Origin: Miscanthus floridulus
Lineage: Eukaryota; Streptophyta; Magnoliopsida; Poales; Poaceae
Length of the DNA: 64,000 nt
Direction: 5' to 3'
Assembly: GCF_019320115.1 (NCBI RefSeq)
Contig: NC_089583.1
Coordinates: forward strand, 81,609,928-81,673,927
The notes under the pieces are model-generated. The model had not been told where the DNA came from. It did not search any database and was given only the letters and a program-made list of their open reading frames with translations. Every line of letters starts with the position of its first letter. The stretch's first letter is position 1. The position numbers were made by a program, and so were the translations under genes. Positions 1 to 10,520 of this stretch are shown here, piece after piece.

Positions 1-757
1 CGGCGTCTCATAAATGAGAAGGGATGCGGATGACGCAGTACGTTCGTATCTGTACCCTGCGTGTGCGCGGGCGTACGGCGGCCGCGCGCGAATTGAACGC
101 CCGGCGACGGGCATTGGCCAGCCGGCCGCTGCGCCGCCGCGGGGCCACTACTGGAGTACTGGTAGATTGATATCGCGCATCGGCCGCCGTTGCCGTGGAT
201 CGCGTTGCGCTGCACCACTGGTGCTGCGTCGAATCGTCGATGATCTGCCTGCCCGCCGTGCATGCATGCATAGAGGAGTCAGAACAACGGGACTATCGAC
301 GACCAGTACCTATGACGACGACTGGGACCACGGTCCCGCTCCGATGTTTGGCCGTTAATTTGGGAGATGCCGACACACCACCATCGTCCGCGCCGACAAG
401 ATTGTACAACAGTACAGACGCCCCGCTGCACACATGCGTCATATCGATGCACCTCAACGGTACAGACGCCATTCAGCGAAGAAACACTGTTTTGCTCTCA
501 CAAAAAATTAGCATCCGTCAAATTTCAGCGAAACGAACAGAGCCAAAAACTACCTTCAAAATCTATTTCTCCTATAGTCTACATTTTACTACACATTATC
601 AAAGCTATTGTACTCTCAAAACAAATTAAAGAATATTGAACGAGATGTAAGTGTCGGTTCATGCATTAAACATGCTAGCTCTTTTCTATGCTATCTAACT
701 CTCTCCTCTATACAAGATAAAAAATGATAATGTGGATTCTAAGAGTTACCAAAGTTA
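1..757. other. intergenic, no gene recognised
   Basis: The first 450 bases are GC-rich with scattered CATGCA motifs, then the sequence becomes AT-rich. Short arginine-rich frames are open on both strands, but they resemble no family I know and look like by-products of base composition. Around 465-544 the segment resembles the Tourist-like MITEs seen further right (AAACACTGTTTT core, an end that reads GGCTCTGTTCG on the minus strand), but I cannot place its other end. Confidence 0.5.
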
Positions 758-943
758 GACTCTATTTGGGTTCCATGGTCTAAAGTTTAGCCACTAAGCT
801 TTAGACCACTTTAGCTCTGAAGCTCCATACAAGAGATCTAAAGTGTTGCCTAAAGTTTAGTCAATCTCACAAAAACTTTAGACCACATAAGTGAACTAAA
901 ATGATCTAAAGTTTTAATTTAGTCTTTAACTTTAGACAACTAC
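758..943. mobile_element. Tourist-like MITE, left part (split by element 1)
   Basis: This AT-rich segment is rich in CTTTAGACC/GGTCTAAAG motifs. It begins with GACTCTATTTGG just after TTA (755-757). The matching terminal inverted repeat, ending in AAACAGGGCC followed by TTA (15187-15189), lies beyond the retrotransposon at 15160-15186. The TTA duplication and GGCCCTGTTTAG-type end indicate the PIF/Harbinger (Tourist) group. The retrotransposon inserted inside it, so the MITE is the older insertion. Confidence 0.7.
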
Positions 944-2318
944 TGTTGACACAAAATGTGACGTACTGTGCCTCACACACAGCAAGCCGAAAAGCGTGGC
1001 TTCAATCGGGTTCCCGGGTGTTTCGTGATCCGGAAGCGTGCCAGTCAGTTTGACCTGAAAAAACTAACAAGGGATAAAACAATTAAATGTCAAACCGGAA
1101 CATGTCGGGTAATACCGGACAGTTCCACATATACGGCCCTGAAGCCACTTACAACGACATACGGCTATAGAGAGCTGTCTGCCAACAAGTTCATAAACCA
1201 TTCAGCTAATCGTAGGGTAAATGCACGTAAAGACCTAATTGCCGAACACGTGTGCATGGGAAAGACATGTTTGAACAAGTGAAATTAATTATGAGTTAAT
1301 GCATAACCAAGCTCGGCAATCCAGCCGAATTGGGATCCATGAAGAAGGAACGTACAAATAAAAGCGATTAAACTAAACTAAAACCTGCATCTGCCGCACG
1401 ACACCTAGTTTCGTTAAAGCTTAAACGTAATTAACATGCATGAACCCGCAACATGTGACAATCTAGATTAAGACAATTCAGCCACTATGAGCGTGTTATC
1501 TATCTTGCAAGGGTAATATAAAAATAAACAATGATCGTTGAAGCACGAATAAAACCACAAGAGAAAGAAGGCCGAACAATATCAATCTAGATTGGGCAGA
1601 AGTGTGTTACAAATATATAAAAGGTTTAAAACATGCAACACTGGATAACTTAATGAATCTATTTAGATTTGCCATATCTAATATAGAGCCGATAACTATC
1701 TCGCTTTCACTAAGCATATGAGTAAACGCCTGCCGCACGGTATCTACTCATAAACGAAGCATAAGCAAAGACTTCTTGATTGTCAAGCAAAGATCCGCCG
1801 CACGACCATTGAAAACAAACAAGACTACTTGCATCACGTTTAAATCCACCGCATGATACTAAACATGATAACAAGGTTGTCGGAACTTACGGAGGTCGAC
1901 GGATCGATGACTCCTCTCGAAGAACTCGACGACACGACAAGAGGACTCGAAAGTTGGCACGGGGCCGGTTGTATTGATTTGGTTGTGTACCCTTCTTACA
2001 ATGGTCGAGGGTCAATATTTATACCCTAGACAAAATGTGAGTCCTAAAGGACTACGATTTACAAAGGAACTTCTAAACAAACTTGGAAACTTACGATTCC
2101 TTACCCTAAACTTATAGATTCCTTTATTAATACAACTCTCATCTTTTCGATCGGTCTTGCCTGCCATCTTCTGTTTTCCCGAATGGAGTTACCGCCTTCC
2201 AGAATAACCGACCGCACAAGCATTTAGCCGACCGCTTGCGTTGTTTGTCGAACACCCTTCTTCCCGCATGTGGGTCTACCTGTCATCTTCCAGAATCGAC
2301 CAAAATCCAGTGTTAACA
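944..2318 (-). repeat. LTR of element 1 (3' LTR in element orientation)
   Basis: This 1375-bp repeat matches 13780-15154 at a constant offset of 12,836. The differences noticed lie near 1138, 1465, 1906, 2113, 2225 and 2249. A minus-strand TATA motif (TATAAATA, 2016-2023) is correctly oriented for element transcription. The motif CCGCACG or a close variant recurs near 1388, 1733, 1797 and 1848. A 104-codon frame at 968-1282 lies wholly inside the LTR on the opposite strand and is not considered a gene. Confidence 0.93.
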
Positions 2319-2336
2319 CATGCCCCCTCAATTTCG
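2319..2336 (-). promoter_or_regulatory. polypurine tract of element 1
   Basis: Directly inside the LTR at 2318, the minus strand reads GAAATTGAGGGGGCATG. This purine-rich tract with a G run is in the position and strand expected for priming plus-strand DNA synthesis. It supports the minus orientation of the element. Confidence 0.75.
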
Positions 2337-2468
2337 GGATAAAAGTTGTTTTATTCTGAAATTGACCACAAGCTCTTTCATCCTCCTAGGTCATCACCGT
2401 TCAAAACCGCAGCCGCTGCCCAAGAATTCAAGCTTTCAGCGCAACCTCGGACCTCCTTCAAATCTTCA

Positions 2469-5400
2469 ATGGCGACCCAGGATGAAATCCCAGAGGTAAA
2501 CTTTATTTATATTCGGCAACTTTCATCTCATCCTTCCGCTCCTCTTTTGATTTACTCCCCTCTGATTTCAATCATCTTCTAAAGGAGTACAAGAGCCAGA
2601 TTTTGATCCCTTATGCTGCCAACCCCGACTCCTATTTCCTCGACCCAATGGGAAATCCTAACCCTTCTGAAATCATTGAGAAGGAAACCCAAAGAATTCC
2701 TTTCAAGTCTGGGATTACTTCACCAAACCGATGGCCAAACACATTCAAGAATTGGCCATTTCCCCCAATCACCGGATGGCGCAACTGGTACAGGAGAATG
2801 TTGGAGAAAAGCAGCAGCCACTGGGAAAGTCAGGACATCAGTCATTGTCTGGAGTTATCTTTAGCAGAGACACCCAGGAATGATTCCCTTCTGATAGCAG
2901 CTTCTCATTTTTGGTCTGACGCTACCAATGCCTTTATCTTTGGTCATGGTATTATGACCATCACTCTAGCCGACGTATTCATGATGACTGGTTTGAATGT
3001 GTCATTGCCAGTATATCCTTATAAGTACAAGAGCAAGAGTAATCAAAGAGCCGTCAGTTCTGGATGTGGATGGGTCAAACATATCCAGAACTATATGAAT
3101 GCATCTGGCACCGTTTCTGACAAAGAGTTGAAAGCCTTCATGAATATGTGGTTATGCAGATTCATCTTCTGTGGAAAATCCAATGAACCAACCCTGAATC
3201 ACATGGTAATGGCTGAAGACTTAGCTGCAGGCACCCAGATCCCATTAGGCAAATATCTTTTAGGGTCGGCTTATCATATGATGCATCAGATCACCCTTCA
3301 GATGCGCCAAGGTGGAGAAATTTCTTGTGTGAATGGTCCCTGGTGGCTAATTCAAATGTGGCTCCAACTATATATGCATCAGATAACCCCTGTGAGCCTC
3401 CTCAACCTAAGTTTCCCCTCAGTTAACTATGCTAAAGGCAGCACAGCAAAGGTTAAGGCTTGTCAGACTTATGGGGAAGCAGCAGCATCTATAAGCATTG
3501 ATATAGACATTGGTCATCTCTTCAAGCTATTTTTCAAAGGATTCGGCAATGTGCTCTGGTTTCCTTACAGAGAAAATGAAGATCTGACTTTGCCCTGCAA
3601 GTTTAGCTATGAAATTGGTTGTTCAGGCCAAGAATCCACAGAGATTTTCAACTCCTTTATCAAACCTTGCACTTTGCCATCCGAATTTCATCATGGGAGA
3701 TTAGTACAATCCACCTATGAATTCTATTATCCAAACATGGTGGCCAGACAATTAGGATGTGGCCAACTGCCTCCAAAATTCCTCTTCTCAACAATCATAA
3801 AATCAAGGGAAGTACTAACAGAAGGAATGGAAGCCAAGAAGATCTTTGAATTAGGATGGGAATTACCAATATACGAACCATCTCCATTTGGGCTAATAGA
3901 TGCTGCTCATCCTCTCTTTGTCTCTTGGTGGCAAGAATGGCATGCTCATATCTTCAATATATCAGTTCATTCTTTATGCAAAAACTTGCAACCCGATTTT
4001 GCTTCTAACAGTGAGGTAATTTCATTATGCCCATCATTTCTTGTTCTTGAATCCACTTCTCATTTTAACATCTGGTCATGCACAGGATCTTGAGTTTACT
4101 CCCCCTGCCAAAGCAATTCAGTACTATCCGGCTGGTCCCAAACCTGCTCTGGGGTTTGATGCTCCAGACTTAAAGGAATTCATGAAAACTCCTATAACTT
4201 TGGATTCAGCACCTTTAAAGGCATTCATGAAAACTCCTACTACTTCAGCTGCTGCATCTTCAAGAGGAAAAAGCAAAAGGAAAACACCTGAAAGTTTCCT
4301 CTTACCCAAGAAACCAAGGACCAAGAAAGCCAGATTACCTCCTAAGGTATGAATCTTTTATTTTTCTTATCAGGTCAACAATTTCACTTAGCAGTAAGCC
4401 TGACTACCTTTATATCCATTACTTCCATTGCAGCCACAAGTCGAAATTCCCACACTGGGCAATACCTCAGCGCTTGCAGAACCAACCCCTGAAGTTTCTA
4501 CTGAAGATGAAGAAATTCATGATAGAGAAATTTCAGAGACTCATGAGGCTGAAGGTTCAAAGGCTCATAAACCTGATGAGACTATAGGTAACATTGTTCA
4601 ACCAATTCTCTTTTCCTTTCTCTTTAACAACATCTATCTCTTATGCACATTATCATTTACTTTACTGAGAATAGATAAAATCTTAGATGAACTGGCAAGG
4701 AAAACTTCTCCTGATCAATCTCCAGATCCGTCTCTTCTGAACCTTCAATCAAGTCCTCTAGCAAGCCAGGGTATAACCCATCCTGATGATCAATCAGCCC
4801 AACAGGTAATGCCTTGTCTCATACTATATTTTAGCAAAATTACCCAATCGGCTAACACCTTCTTTCTTCCTCTTTGTCTAGAAGAACATCACTAAACCGA
4901 CCACCAGTTACTCCTTCTCTATTGAGGACTACATTATTGAGAAAGGTGAAGAGATCACTTCTCATCAAACTTTATCACTGGAGAATCAGGCTCGGCTAAA
5001 AGAAGTGATCATTCTGCTGAATAAGGATACCATTAGTCTGGTTCAGGATGCAGACCAAATAAAAGACCTCCTTGAACTCATTGATCAAGATATCCCCTCT
5101 GCTCTCAAGGCTCCCCTAGAATCTGCAGCCCATCTTGATGACCACTTTGCTATGGTGAGAAGGGCAACCAAGAACATATCTTCGAGGGCCGCTCTGTAGA
5201 AGGATAGATCTTTGAAAAAACTGGAGATTAAAGATCTTCACTCTCATATCCAGACTACGAGAAATTCCTTGGCAACCTTGGAGCCTGAACTGAAATCCAT
5301 GGAGGATGAAAAAATCAGACTAGAAGCTCAACTAGCCGAACTGAATGCCAAAATTCAGTCTCACAGGGCCCATATAGCCAATCTGCCGAAGAACATAGAA

Positions 5401-5565
5401 GCAACTTCACTAAAGATAGCTTTGACCATCAAAGAAGACCAGCAGATCAAAAACAAGTTATCCAGCATCCAGAGTTCTGAAGATGAAGATCAAAAAGTGC
5501 TAGATAATGTTAGCCGAATCAGGACTGAGACCATAGAAGCAATCAATCATCTTCTGAACCAGTAG
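2469..5565 (+). CDS. antisense plant mobile domain (PMD) gene of element 1, with one in-frame stop
   Basis: A six-exon gene opposite in strand to gag and pol. Inferred exons: 2469-2495, 2585-4015, 4086-4346, 4434-4587, 4675-4805, 4882-5565. All five introns (70-89 bp) are GT-AG and the frame is kept across every junction. Exon 2 encodes about 480 residues resembling the plant mobile domain, with a WPNTFKNWPFPP stretch, a W-R-W-Y-R-R patch, a histidine/tryptophan-rich start and LADVFMMTGL. This domain occurs in plant MAIN/MAIL proteins and in transposons. A low-complexity region with a twice-repeated KxFMKTP motif, a lysine-rich patch (possible nuclear signal) and a C-terminal coiled coil (about 5212-5530) follow. 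TAG at 5197-5199 (codon 774 of about 895) interrupts the frame, and the coiled coil continues in the same frame after it. The product is therefore either truncated or the gene is newly broken. The start is 151 bp from the LTR, which may supply the promoter. The biochemical role is unknown. Confidence 0.8.
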
Positions 5566-5930
5566 ACATTAGGCTTGTAATAAACTTTAAGTGTGATACC
5601 CTTTTTCCCTTGATTAAACAACTTTACGTTTACTTATTTTCATTCATTCGGAAAAAGCAATCGGCCATTTTCCCTTAAATTACTCGATTAGAATGTAACC
5701 GATTGTCTCCATTCTTCCGATAGCCGAACGAATCCAATTCAAATACTGTGAGGGTATAACCGAACAATGTTGGCTCCAATAAATCAGGGAGATATTCAAG
5801 CGACGTTCGACTTAACTCAGGCCTGGCCCAGTCCAGTAACGGCCCAGTCGAAAGGGAAAAAACCTACTCCGCCGTTCGGGATTCTCGTCCCACAACCCCG
5901 TGGAATTCGCCATGATTTTTCACTTCGGCT

Positions 5931-5938
5931 TATAAATA
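5931..5938 (+). promoter_or_regulatory. TATA box for the second antisense gene of element 1
   Basis: TATAAATA sits 121 bp upstream of the ATG at 6052, in a pyrimidine-rich setting typical of plant core promoters. It suggests this antisense gene has its own promoter inside the retrotransposon rather than depending on an LTR. Confidence 0.6.
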
Positions 5939-6051
5939 GACCTTTCCATTGGCCTTCATCTCTATCTTTGCCTCAGCGTTCTCACATCCGTCTCCTCCAC
6001 TTCCTTTGTTCGATTCATTCCAGAAGAAAACCCTAACCTCCATCAAAGCAA

Positions 6052-6925
6052 ATGACGAACAGTGGCAACCGTGGCAAGCGTCCTGCCGATGGAGAGGCTG
6101 AAGGAAGCAGAGCATCGCGCTGCCGGCGTCGTGGGTATGATTCGGTTCTTTGCCCCCTTTGCAATTTCCTTGTTCATCTCTTAACTTCGATTTTTCCCTC
6201 CTCATTTATCAGGATAAGGGTCATCAGCTCCAGCCAATACCATCTCCTTCCTCCGGTGATGGCAGCTCAACCGGGCACTCCATCATCCGGCTCCTCCAGG
6301 TCTTCCAGCTCTTCAAGCTCTTACCATTCCAACCCTTGGGGTTCGGCAGAGCCAGCAGATGCACACCATCCATACTCCCACGAGGAGGCGCTCAAGTTTC
6401 GCCAGGAGAGGGACGAAGCCCGGGAGGAGCTAGGCGATGTCTCCAAGAAGTTCGGCATCGATCAAGCCAAATGGGAGGACCAGCGGAAGCAATTCTACGA
6501 CGCCATCACCGGTTTGATATCTTCATTTAGTTTTACCATCCTGACTTCCTTTGCTTGCCGACCCACTTCTTCTTTTCTGCCCAGCTCTTTCCGCGGAGAA
6601 TGACCGCTTGAAGACGGCGGCGAACAAGATTGCCGACAAGGTGAATGCTCAGGGGGAGACATCCGAGGCACGCCTTGATGCCGTGGACGGCCGCATTGAT
6701 CAGGCCGTCATCCAAGGTGTGCACCTCGGTGCTTCTCTCGGGCTGGCGGCAATGACCTCCCAAACCAACGAGGATTACACCTCCCAGCCAGTTGGCTTCG
6801 TTGGAGGACGCCCGGACGAAGTCGACGACATCGATGAGCGTCTGGAGGCCTACGACGATCATGCTGCTGCCCTTGCCGAAATCACAAACCCCCAATCCGT
6901 CCTCAACAAGTTATTTGAGGAGTAG
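6052..6925 (+). CDS. second antisense gene of element 1: small coiled-coil protein
   Basis: Three inferred exons (6052-6134, 6213-6511, 6585-6925) with GT-AG introns of 78 and 73 bp and a consistent frame give about 240 residues. The N-terminus is basic (GNRGKRPADGEAEG, CRRRG), followed by a serine-rich stretch. From about residue 85 it is a charged helical, probably coiled-coil, region (EEALKFRQERDEAREEL; AENDRLKTAANKIADKV). The C-terminus is acidic and ends NKLFEE. The frame is open. I do not recognise a named domain; similar charged coiled-coil tails occur in antisense proteins of other Tat elements, including the one at 52353-55541 here. It lies tail to tail with pol, separated by a repeat-bearing spacer. 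It could be the C-terminal half of a once larger antisense protein. Confidence 0.65.
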
Positions 6926-7063
6926 TTTGTATTAGGACGAACTTTTATAAATAATCTCGTCCTTTGGAATAATATTTACTTCTTTGATTCTTTTCGGTAA
7001 AATTCCACTTGCGACTGTCAGAAAAATGCTGAAAACAACCTAGTTTTGGATAAACATTCTTGT

Positions 7064-7222
7064 GCTAGAGGCGATGCAAACTGCATCGGCTATTTCATGC
7101 TAAAGGCGATATGAACGATATCGGCTATTCTCAGTCTTGTATCTGATTTTTGGGCTAAAGGCGATATGAACAATATCGGCTATTCTCAGTCTTGTATCCG
7201 ATCTTTAGGCTAAAGGCGATTT
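7064..7222. repeat. 55-bp tandem array with hairpins in the spacer between pol and the antisense gene
   Basis: Units starting GCTAAAGGCGAT begin at 7099, 7154 and 7209 (period 55), preceded by a shorter unit at 7064. Each complete unit holds a short inverted repeat: CGATGCA-AAC-TGCATCG in the first and CGATAT-GAACG-ATATCG in the second. Tandem repeats in this 3' untranslated position are known for Tat-lineage retrotransposons. They may take part in 3' end formation of the converging transcripts, which is inference. Confidence 0.75.
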
Positions 7223-7250
7223 TCTCTTCGTCGTTTTTTCTGATTTACAT

Positions 7251-10200
7251 TCATGAACCAACTTCAACACTGGGGTAGTATTTCTTAAGAAATCTTCCAT
7301 TGATAGCTCTGGTAAACTCCTCCCCAAATAAAGTCTTCAATATGTATGCATTGCCAGGTACACACTCTACTATTCGGAAAGGACCTTCCCAATTTGGAGA
7401 CCATTTGCCGAACGCTCTATCCTTTGTTCCAACCGGCAATACAGTTTTCCAAACCAAATCTTCTTCTGCGAATTGCTTCAGCCTAACCCTTTTGTTATAA
7501 TACCTGGCGACGCGTAATTTATTTTTCTCAATATTTTCTAATGCCTTAAGACGAATCAAATGTAAATCTTCCAATTCATCCATCATCAGATTCTTATAGT
7601 CTTCTTCTGCCAATTCTTTCTGTAAAACAACTCGCCTTGATCCTGACCGCAGTTCCCATGGTAACACAGCATGATGTCCATAAACCAGTTCATAGGGAGA
7701 TGTTTGAGTGGACCCATGACAAGCCATTCGGTAAGCCCACAATGCTTCATTAAGAACCAAGTGCCATTTCCTTGGTTTTTCATCAATCTTCTTCTGGATA
7801 ATTTTAATCATAATCTTATTTGATGCTTCTGTCTGACCATTAGCTTGTGCATAATAAGGAGAAGAATTATATAACTTAATCCCCATACTTTTGGCAAAGT
7901 CACAGAATTCTGAAGAAGTAAACTGAGTTCCTTGATCAGTTGTTATAGTCTGAGGAATCCCGAATCTGTGAACTATATGTTCCTCAACAAAACTGATCAT
8001 ATTCTCTGACGTTACCTTCTTCAAAGGGATAGCTTCAACCCACTTGGTGAAATAATCCATGGCCAAGAGTACAAATTTGTGTCCCTTACTAGAAGGAGGA
8101 TTGATTTGACCAATTAAATCCATACCCCATCCTCTGAACGACCAAGGCTTGATTATAGGATTCATAGCAGACACTGGAACTTTTTGAATATTGCCGAATT
8201 TTTGACAATTGTGACACCCTTTGTAATATTCAAAACAATCTTCCAACATAGTTGGCCAAAAATAACCAGTTCTCCTAATTATCCACTTCATCCGATAAGC
8301 CGACTGATGTGCACCACACAATCCTTCATGAACCTCATACATCACTTTCTTGGCCTCTTCTTGACTTAAACATTTGAGCAATATTCCATCGATGGACTTG
8401 TAATATAACTGATCATCAAGGAACACAAATTTGAGAGCTTTGTACCTGAGTTTTCGGGAAACCTTTTGAGATGGATCTTTCAGATAATTGGTAACTTCGT
8501 ATCTCCAATCACTATCTACTTGATCAGTATTTAAAATATCTTCTTCCATAGCAAAAACTTCCCGACTCTCTCGATATCCAGAAGCAGCTTGAGCTAACTT
8601 ATTTGCTTCTTCATTGCACTCTCTAGGGATATGATGCAAGGTCACTACCAGAAAATTCTTCAAAAGTTCTCTACACTCCTCATAATATTCTCTTAATACA
8701 TTGTTCTTGCATTCATACTGACCATTCAGTTGATTAATCACCAACTCAGAATCCCCAAAGATTTCAACAGCATCAGCCTTTACTTCTATAAGAAGCCGAA
8801 GCCCTCTAAGCAACGCTTCATACTCTGCCTGATTATTAGTAACATGAAAGTCAATAGGAACCGCATACTCAAAAGTCTTTCCTTGTGGGGAAATCAAGAG
8901 AATACCAGCACCACCACCTTTGTTACAAGATGATCCATCGAAGAACAAGGCCCAAGGCACAATGCTTATCGCCTCAACAGAAAGATCCCGATGTTGGGTA
9001 ATAAAATCGGCAATAATTTGACCCTTTACCGCCTTAGCCGATTCGTATCTTAAATTAAATTCTGACAATGCTAAAATCCATTTGCCAATTCTTCCATTCA
9101 AAATTGGCATCGATAGCATATGTTTGATCACATCAAAACCAGAAACTACCACGCATTCGGCATTCAACAAATAGTGCCGAGATTTGATACATGAATAATA
9201 CACGCACAAGCAAAGTTTTTCTATAGCCGAATACCTTGTTTCCGAGTCTAGCAGCTTTCGGCTAAGATAAGCTATGACTCTTTCTTTTCCTTCAAACTCT
9301 TGCATAAGGGCCGATCCTATTGTTAGGCTGTCGGCCGCCACATACAACTTAAAAGGCTTGTTAAGTTGTGGAGGTACCAGCACAGGTGGTGCCTTCATAT
9401 ATTGCTTGATCTCATCAAAAGCCTTTTGTTGCACGTCGCCCCATACAAATTTTTGATCTTTCTCGAGCTTTAATAGCGGAGAAAAGGGTAAAACTCTCTC
9501 TGATAGATTGGATATGAATCTTCTTACAAAGTTGATTTTGCCTAACAATGATTGTAATTCTGTGAGATTCGTTGGCGGCACAACTTTGTCTATTGCCTCC
9601 ATGCTCTTTTTCCCAACTTCAATTCCCCCTTTATGAACTAAAAATCCCAAAAACTCACCAGCCGAAACTCCAAAGGCACATTTGTTTGGATTCATCTTCA
9701 AACCATGCTTTCTTGTGCACTCCAGAGTTTTTCTTAAATCGGCTAAATGTCTTTCATGATCACTAGACTTGACTACTACATCATCGATGTATATTTCTAC
9801 AATCTTACCGATCAGCTCATGAAAAATATAATTCATAGCTCTTTGATAAGTTGCACCGGCATTCTTTAATCCAAACGTCATGACTATCCATTCAAACAAA
9901 CCAATATGACCAGGACATCTGAAAGCTGTTTTTGAAATATCTTCTATTGCCATAAAAATTTGATTATAGCCAGCATTACCATCCATAAAACTAATGACTT
10001 CATATCCTGCCGATGCATCTACTAGTAAATCGGCAACTGGCATTGGGTAACCATCCATGGGAGTTGCCTTATTAAGATTTCTAAAATCTATACAAACTCT
10101 CATTTTTCCATTTTTCTTGTATACCGGTACTATATTTGAAATCCACTCTGCATACTTGCATGGCCGAATAAAGTTTGCTTCTATTAATCTTTCAACTTCC

Positions 10201-10520
10201 TTCTTTACATCGGCCAATACCTCCTCTTTGTATATCTTCCGTGGAGGTTGTTTGTAAGGACGAAATCCAGGTTTAATGGGTAATCGATGCTCAACAATGG
10301 AATGATCCAATCCAGGCATTTCTGTGTAATCCCAAGCAAAACAATCTTTAAACTCCTTTAACAGATTTATCAACTTTGATTTATATTCTGGGTCTAACTT
10401 CGCACTAATATACATCGGCCTTGGCTTAGAATCATCACCAACATCAATTTCTTCCAATTTATCAGCCGACATAAAACCACGTCCCAACTTTCCTTTGTTG
10501 CCATCGACAGGATTTTCCAT
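7251..10520 (-). CDS. pol: element 1 pol: reverse transcriptase, RNase H, integrase
   Basis: An open frame of 1089 codons. Reverse transcriptase spans about residues 90-300 with YIDD at 244-247. An RNase H-like connection region follows (about 380-500) in which the usual catalytic acids are not evident. A second RNase H (about 522-650) has FDG at 527-529, QAEYEAL and GDSEL, but Asn 640 where Asp is usual. The integrase has an H2C2 zinc-binding motif (His731, His738, Cys769, Cys772) and a D-D-E core (Asp801, Asp862, Glu898). No chromodomain is visible at the C-terminus. A doubled RNase H is a hallmark of the Tat lineage. It would copy the genomic RNA and insert the DNA. The ATG shares one base with the gag stop (TAATG), so expression probably needs reinitiation or a -1 frameshift. 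Confidence 0.93.
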   Translation of the reverse strand: MENPVDGNKGKLGRGFMSADKLEEIDVGDDSKPRPMYISAKLDPEYKSKLINLLKEFKDCFAWDYTEMPGLDHSIVEHRLPIKPGFRPYKQPPRKIYKEEVLADVKKEVERLIEANFIRPCKYAEWISNIVPVYKKNGKMRVCIDFRNLNKATPMDGYPMPVADLLVDASAGYEVISFMDGNAGYNQIFMAIEDISKTAFRCPGHIGLFEWIVMTFGLKNAGATYQRAMNYIFHELIGKIVEIYIDDVVVKSSDHERHLADLRKTLECTRKHGLKMNPNKCAFGVSAGEFLGFLVHKGGIEVGKKSMEAIDKVVPPTNLTELQSLLGKINFVRRFISNLSERVLPFSPLLKLEKDQKFVWGDVQQKAFDEIKQYMKAPPVLVPPQLNKPFKLYVAADSLTIGSALMQEFEGKERVIAYLSRKLLDSETRYSAIEKLCLCVYYSCIKSRHYLLNAECVVVSGFDVIKHMLSMPILNGRIGKWILALSEFNLRYESAKAVKGQIIADFITQHRDLSVEAISIVPWALFFDGSSCNKGGGAGILLISPQGKTFEYAVPIDFHVTNNQAEYEALLRGLRLLIEVKADAVEIFGDSELVINQLNGQYECKNNVLREYYEECRELLKNFLVVTLHHIPRECNEEANKLAQAASGYRESREVFAMEEDILNTDQVDSDWRYEVTNYLKDPSQKVSRKLRYKALKFVFLDDQLYYKSIDGILLKCLSQEEAKKVMYEVHEGLCGAHQSAYRMKWIIRRTGYFWPTMLEDCFEYYKGCHNCQKFGNIQKVPVSAMNPIIKPWSFRGWGMDLIGQINPPSSKGHKFVLLAMDYFTKWVEAIPLKKVTSENMISFVEEHIVHRFGIPQTITTDQGTQFTSSEFCDFAKSMGIKLYNSSPYYAQANGQTEASNKIMIKIIQKKIDEKPRKWHLVLNEALWAYRMACHGSTQTSPYELVYGHHAVLPWELRSGSRRVVLQKELAEEDYKNLMMDELEDLHLIRLKALENIEKNKLRVARYYNKRVRLKQFAEEDLVWKTVLPVGTKDRAFGKWSPNWEGPFRIVECVPGNAYILKTLFGEEFTRAINGRFLKKYYPSVEVGS

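Noticed and set aside
14..639. Several overlapping open frames on both strands in the first 640 bases
   Set aside because: Their composition follows base composition (Arg/Ala-rich, then Ser/Lys-rich). No motif, promoter or splice structure supports a gene.
968..1282. A 104-codon open frame present in both LTRs of element 1 (also 13804-14118)
   Set aside because: It lies inside the LTR on the opposite strand, resembles no protein I know, and is shared only because the LTRs are copies of one sequence.
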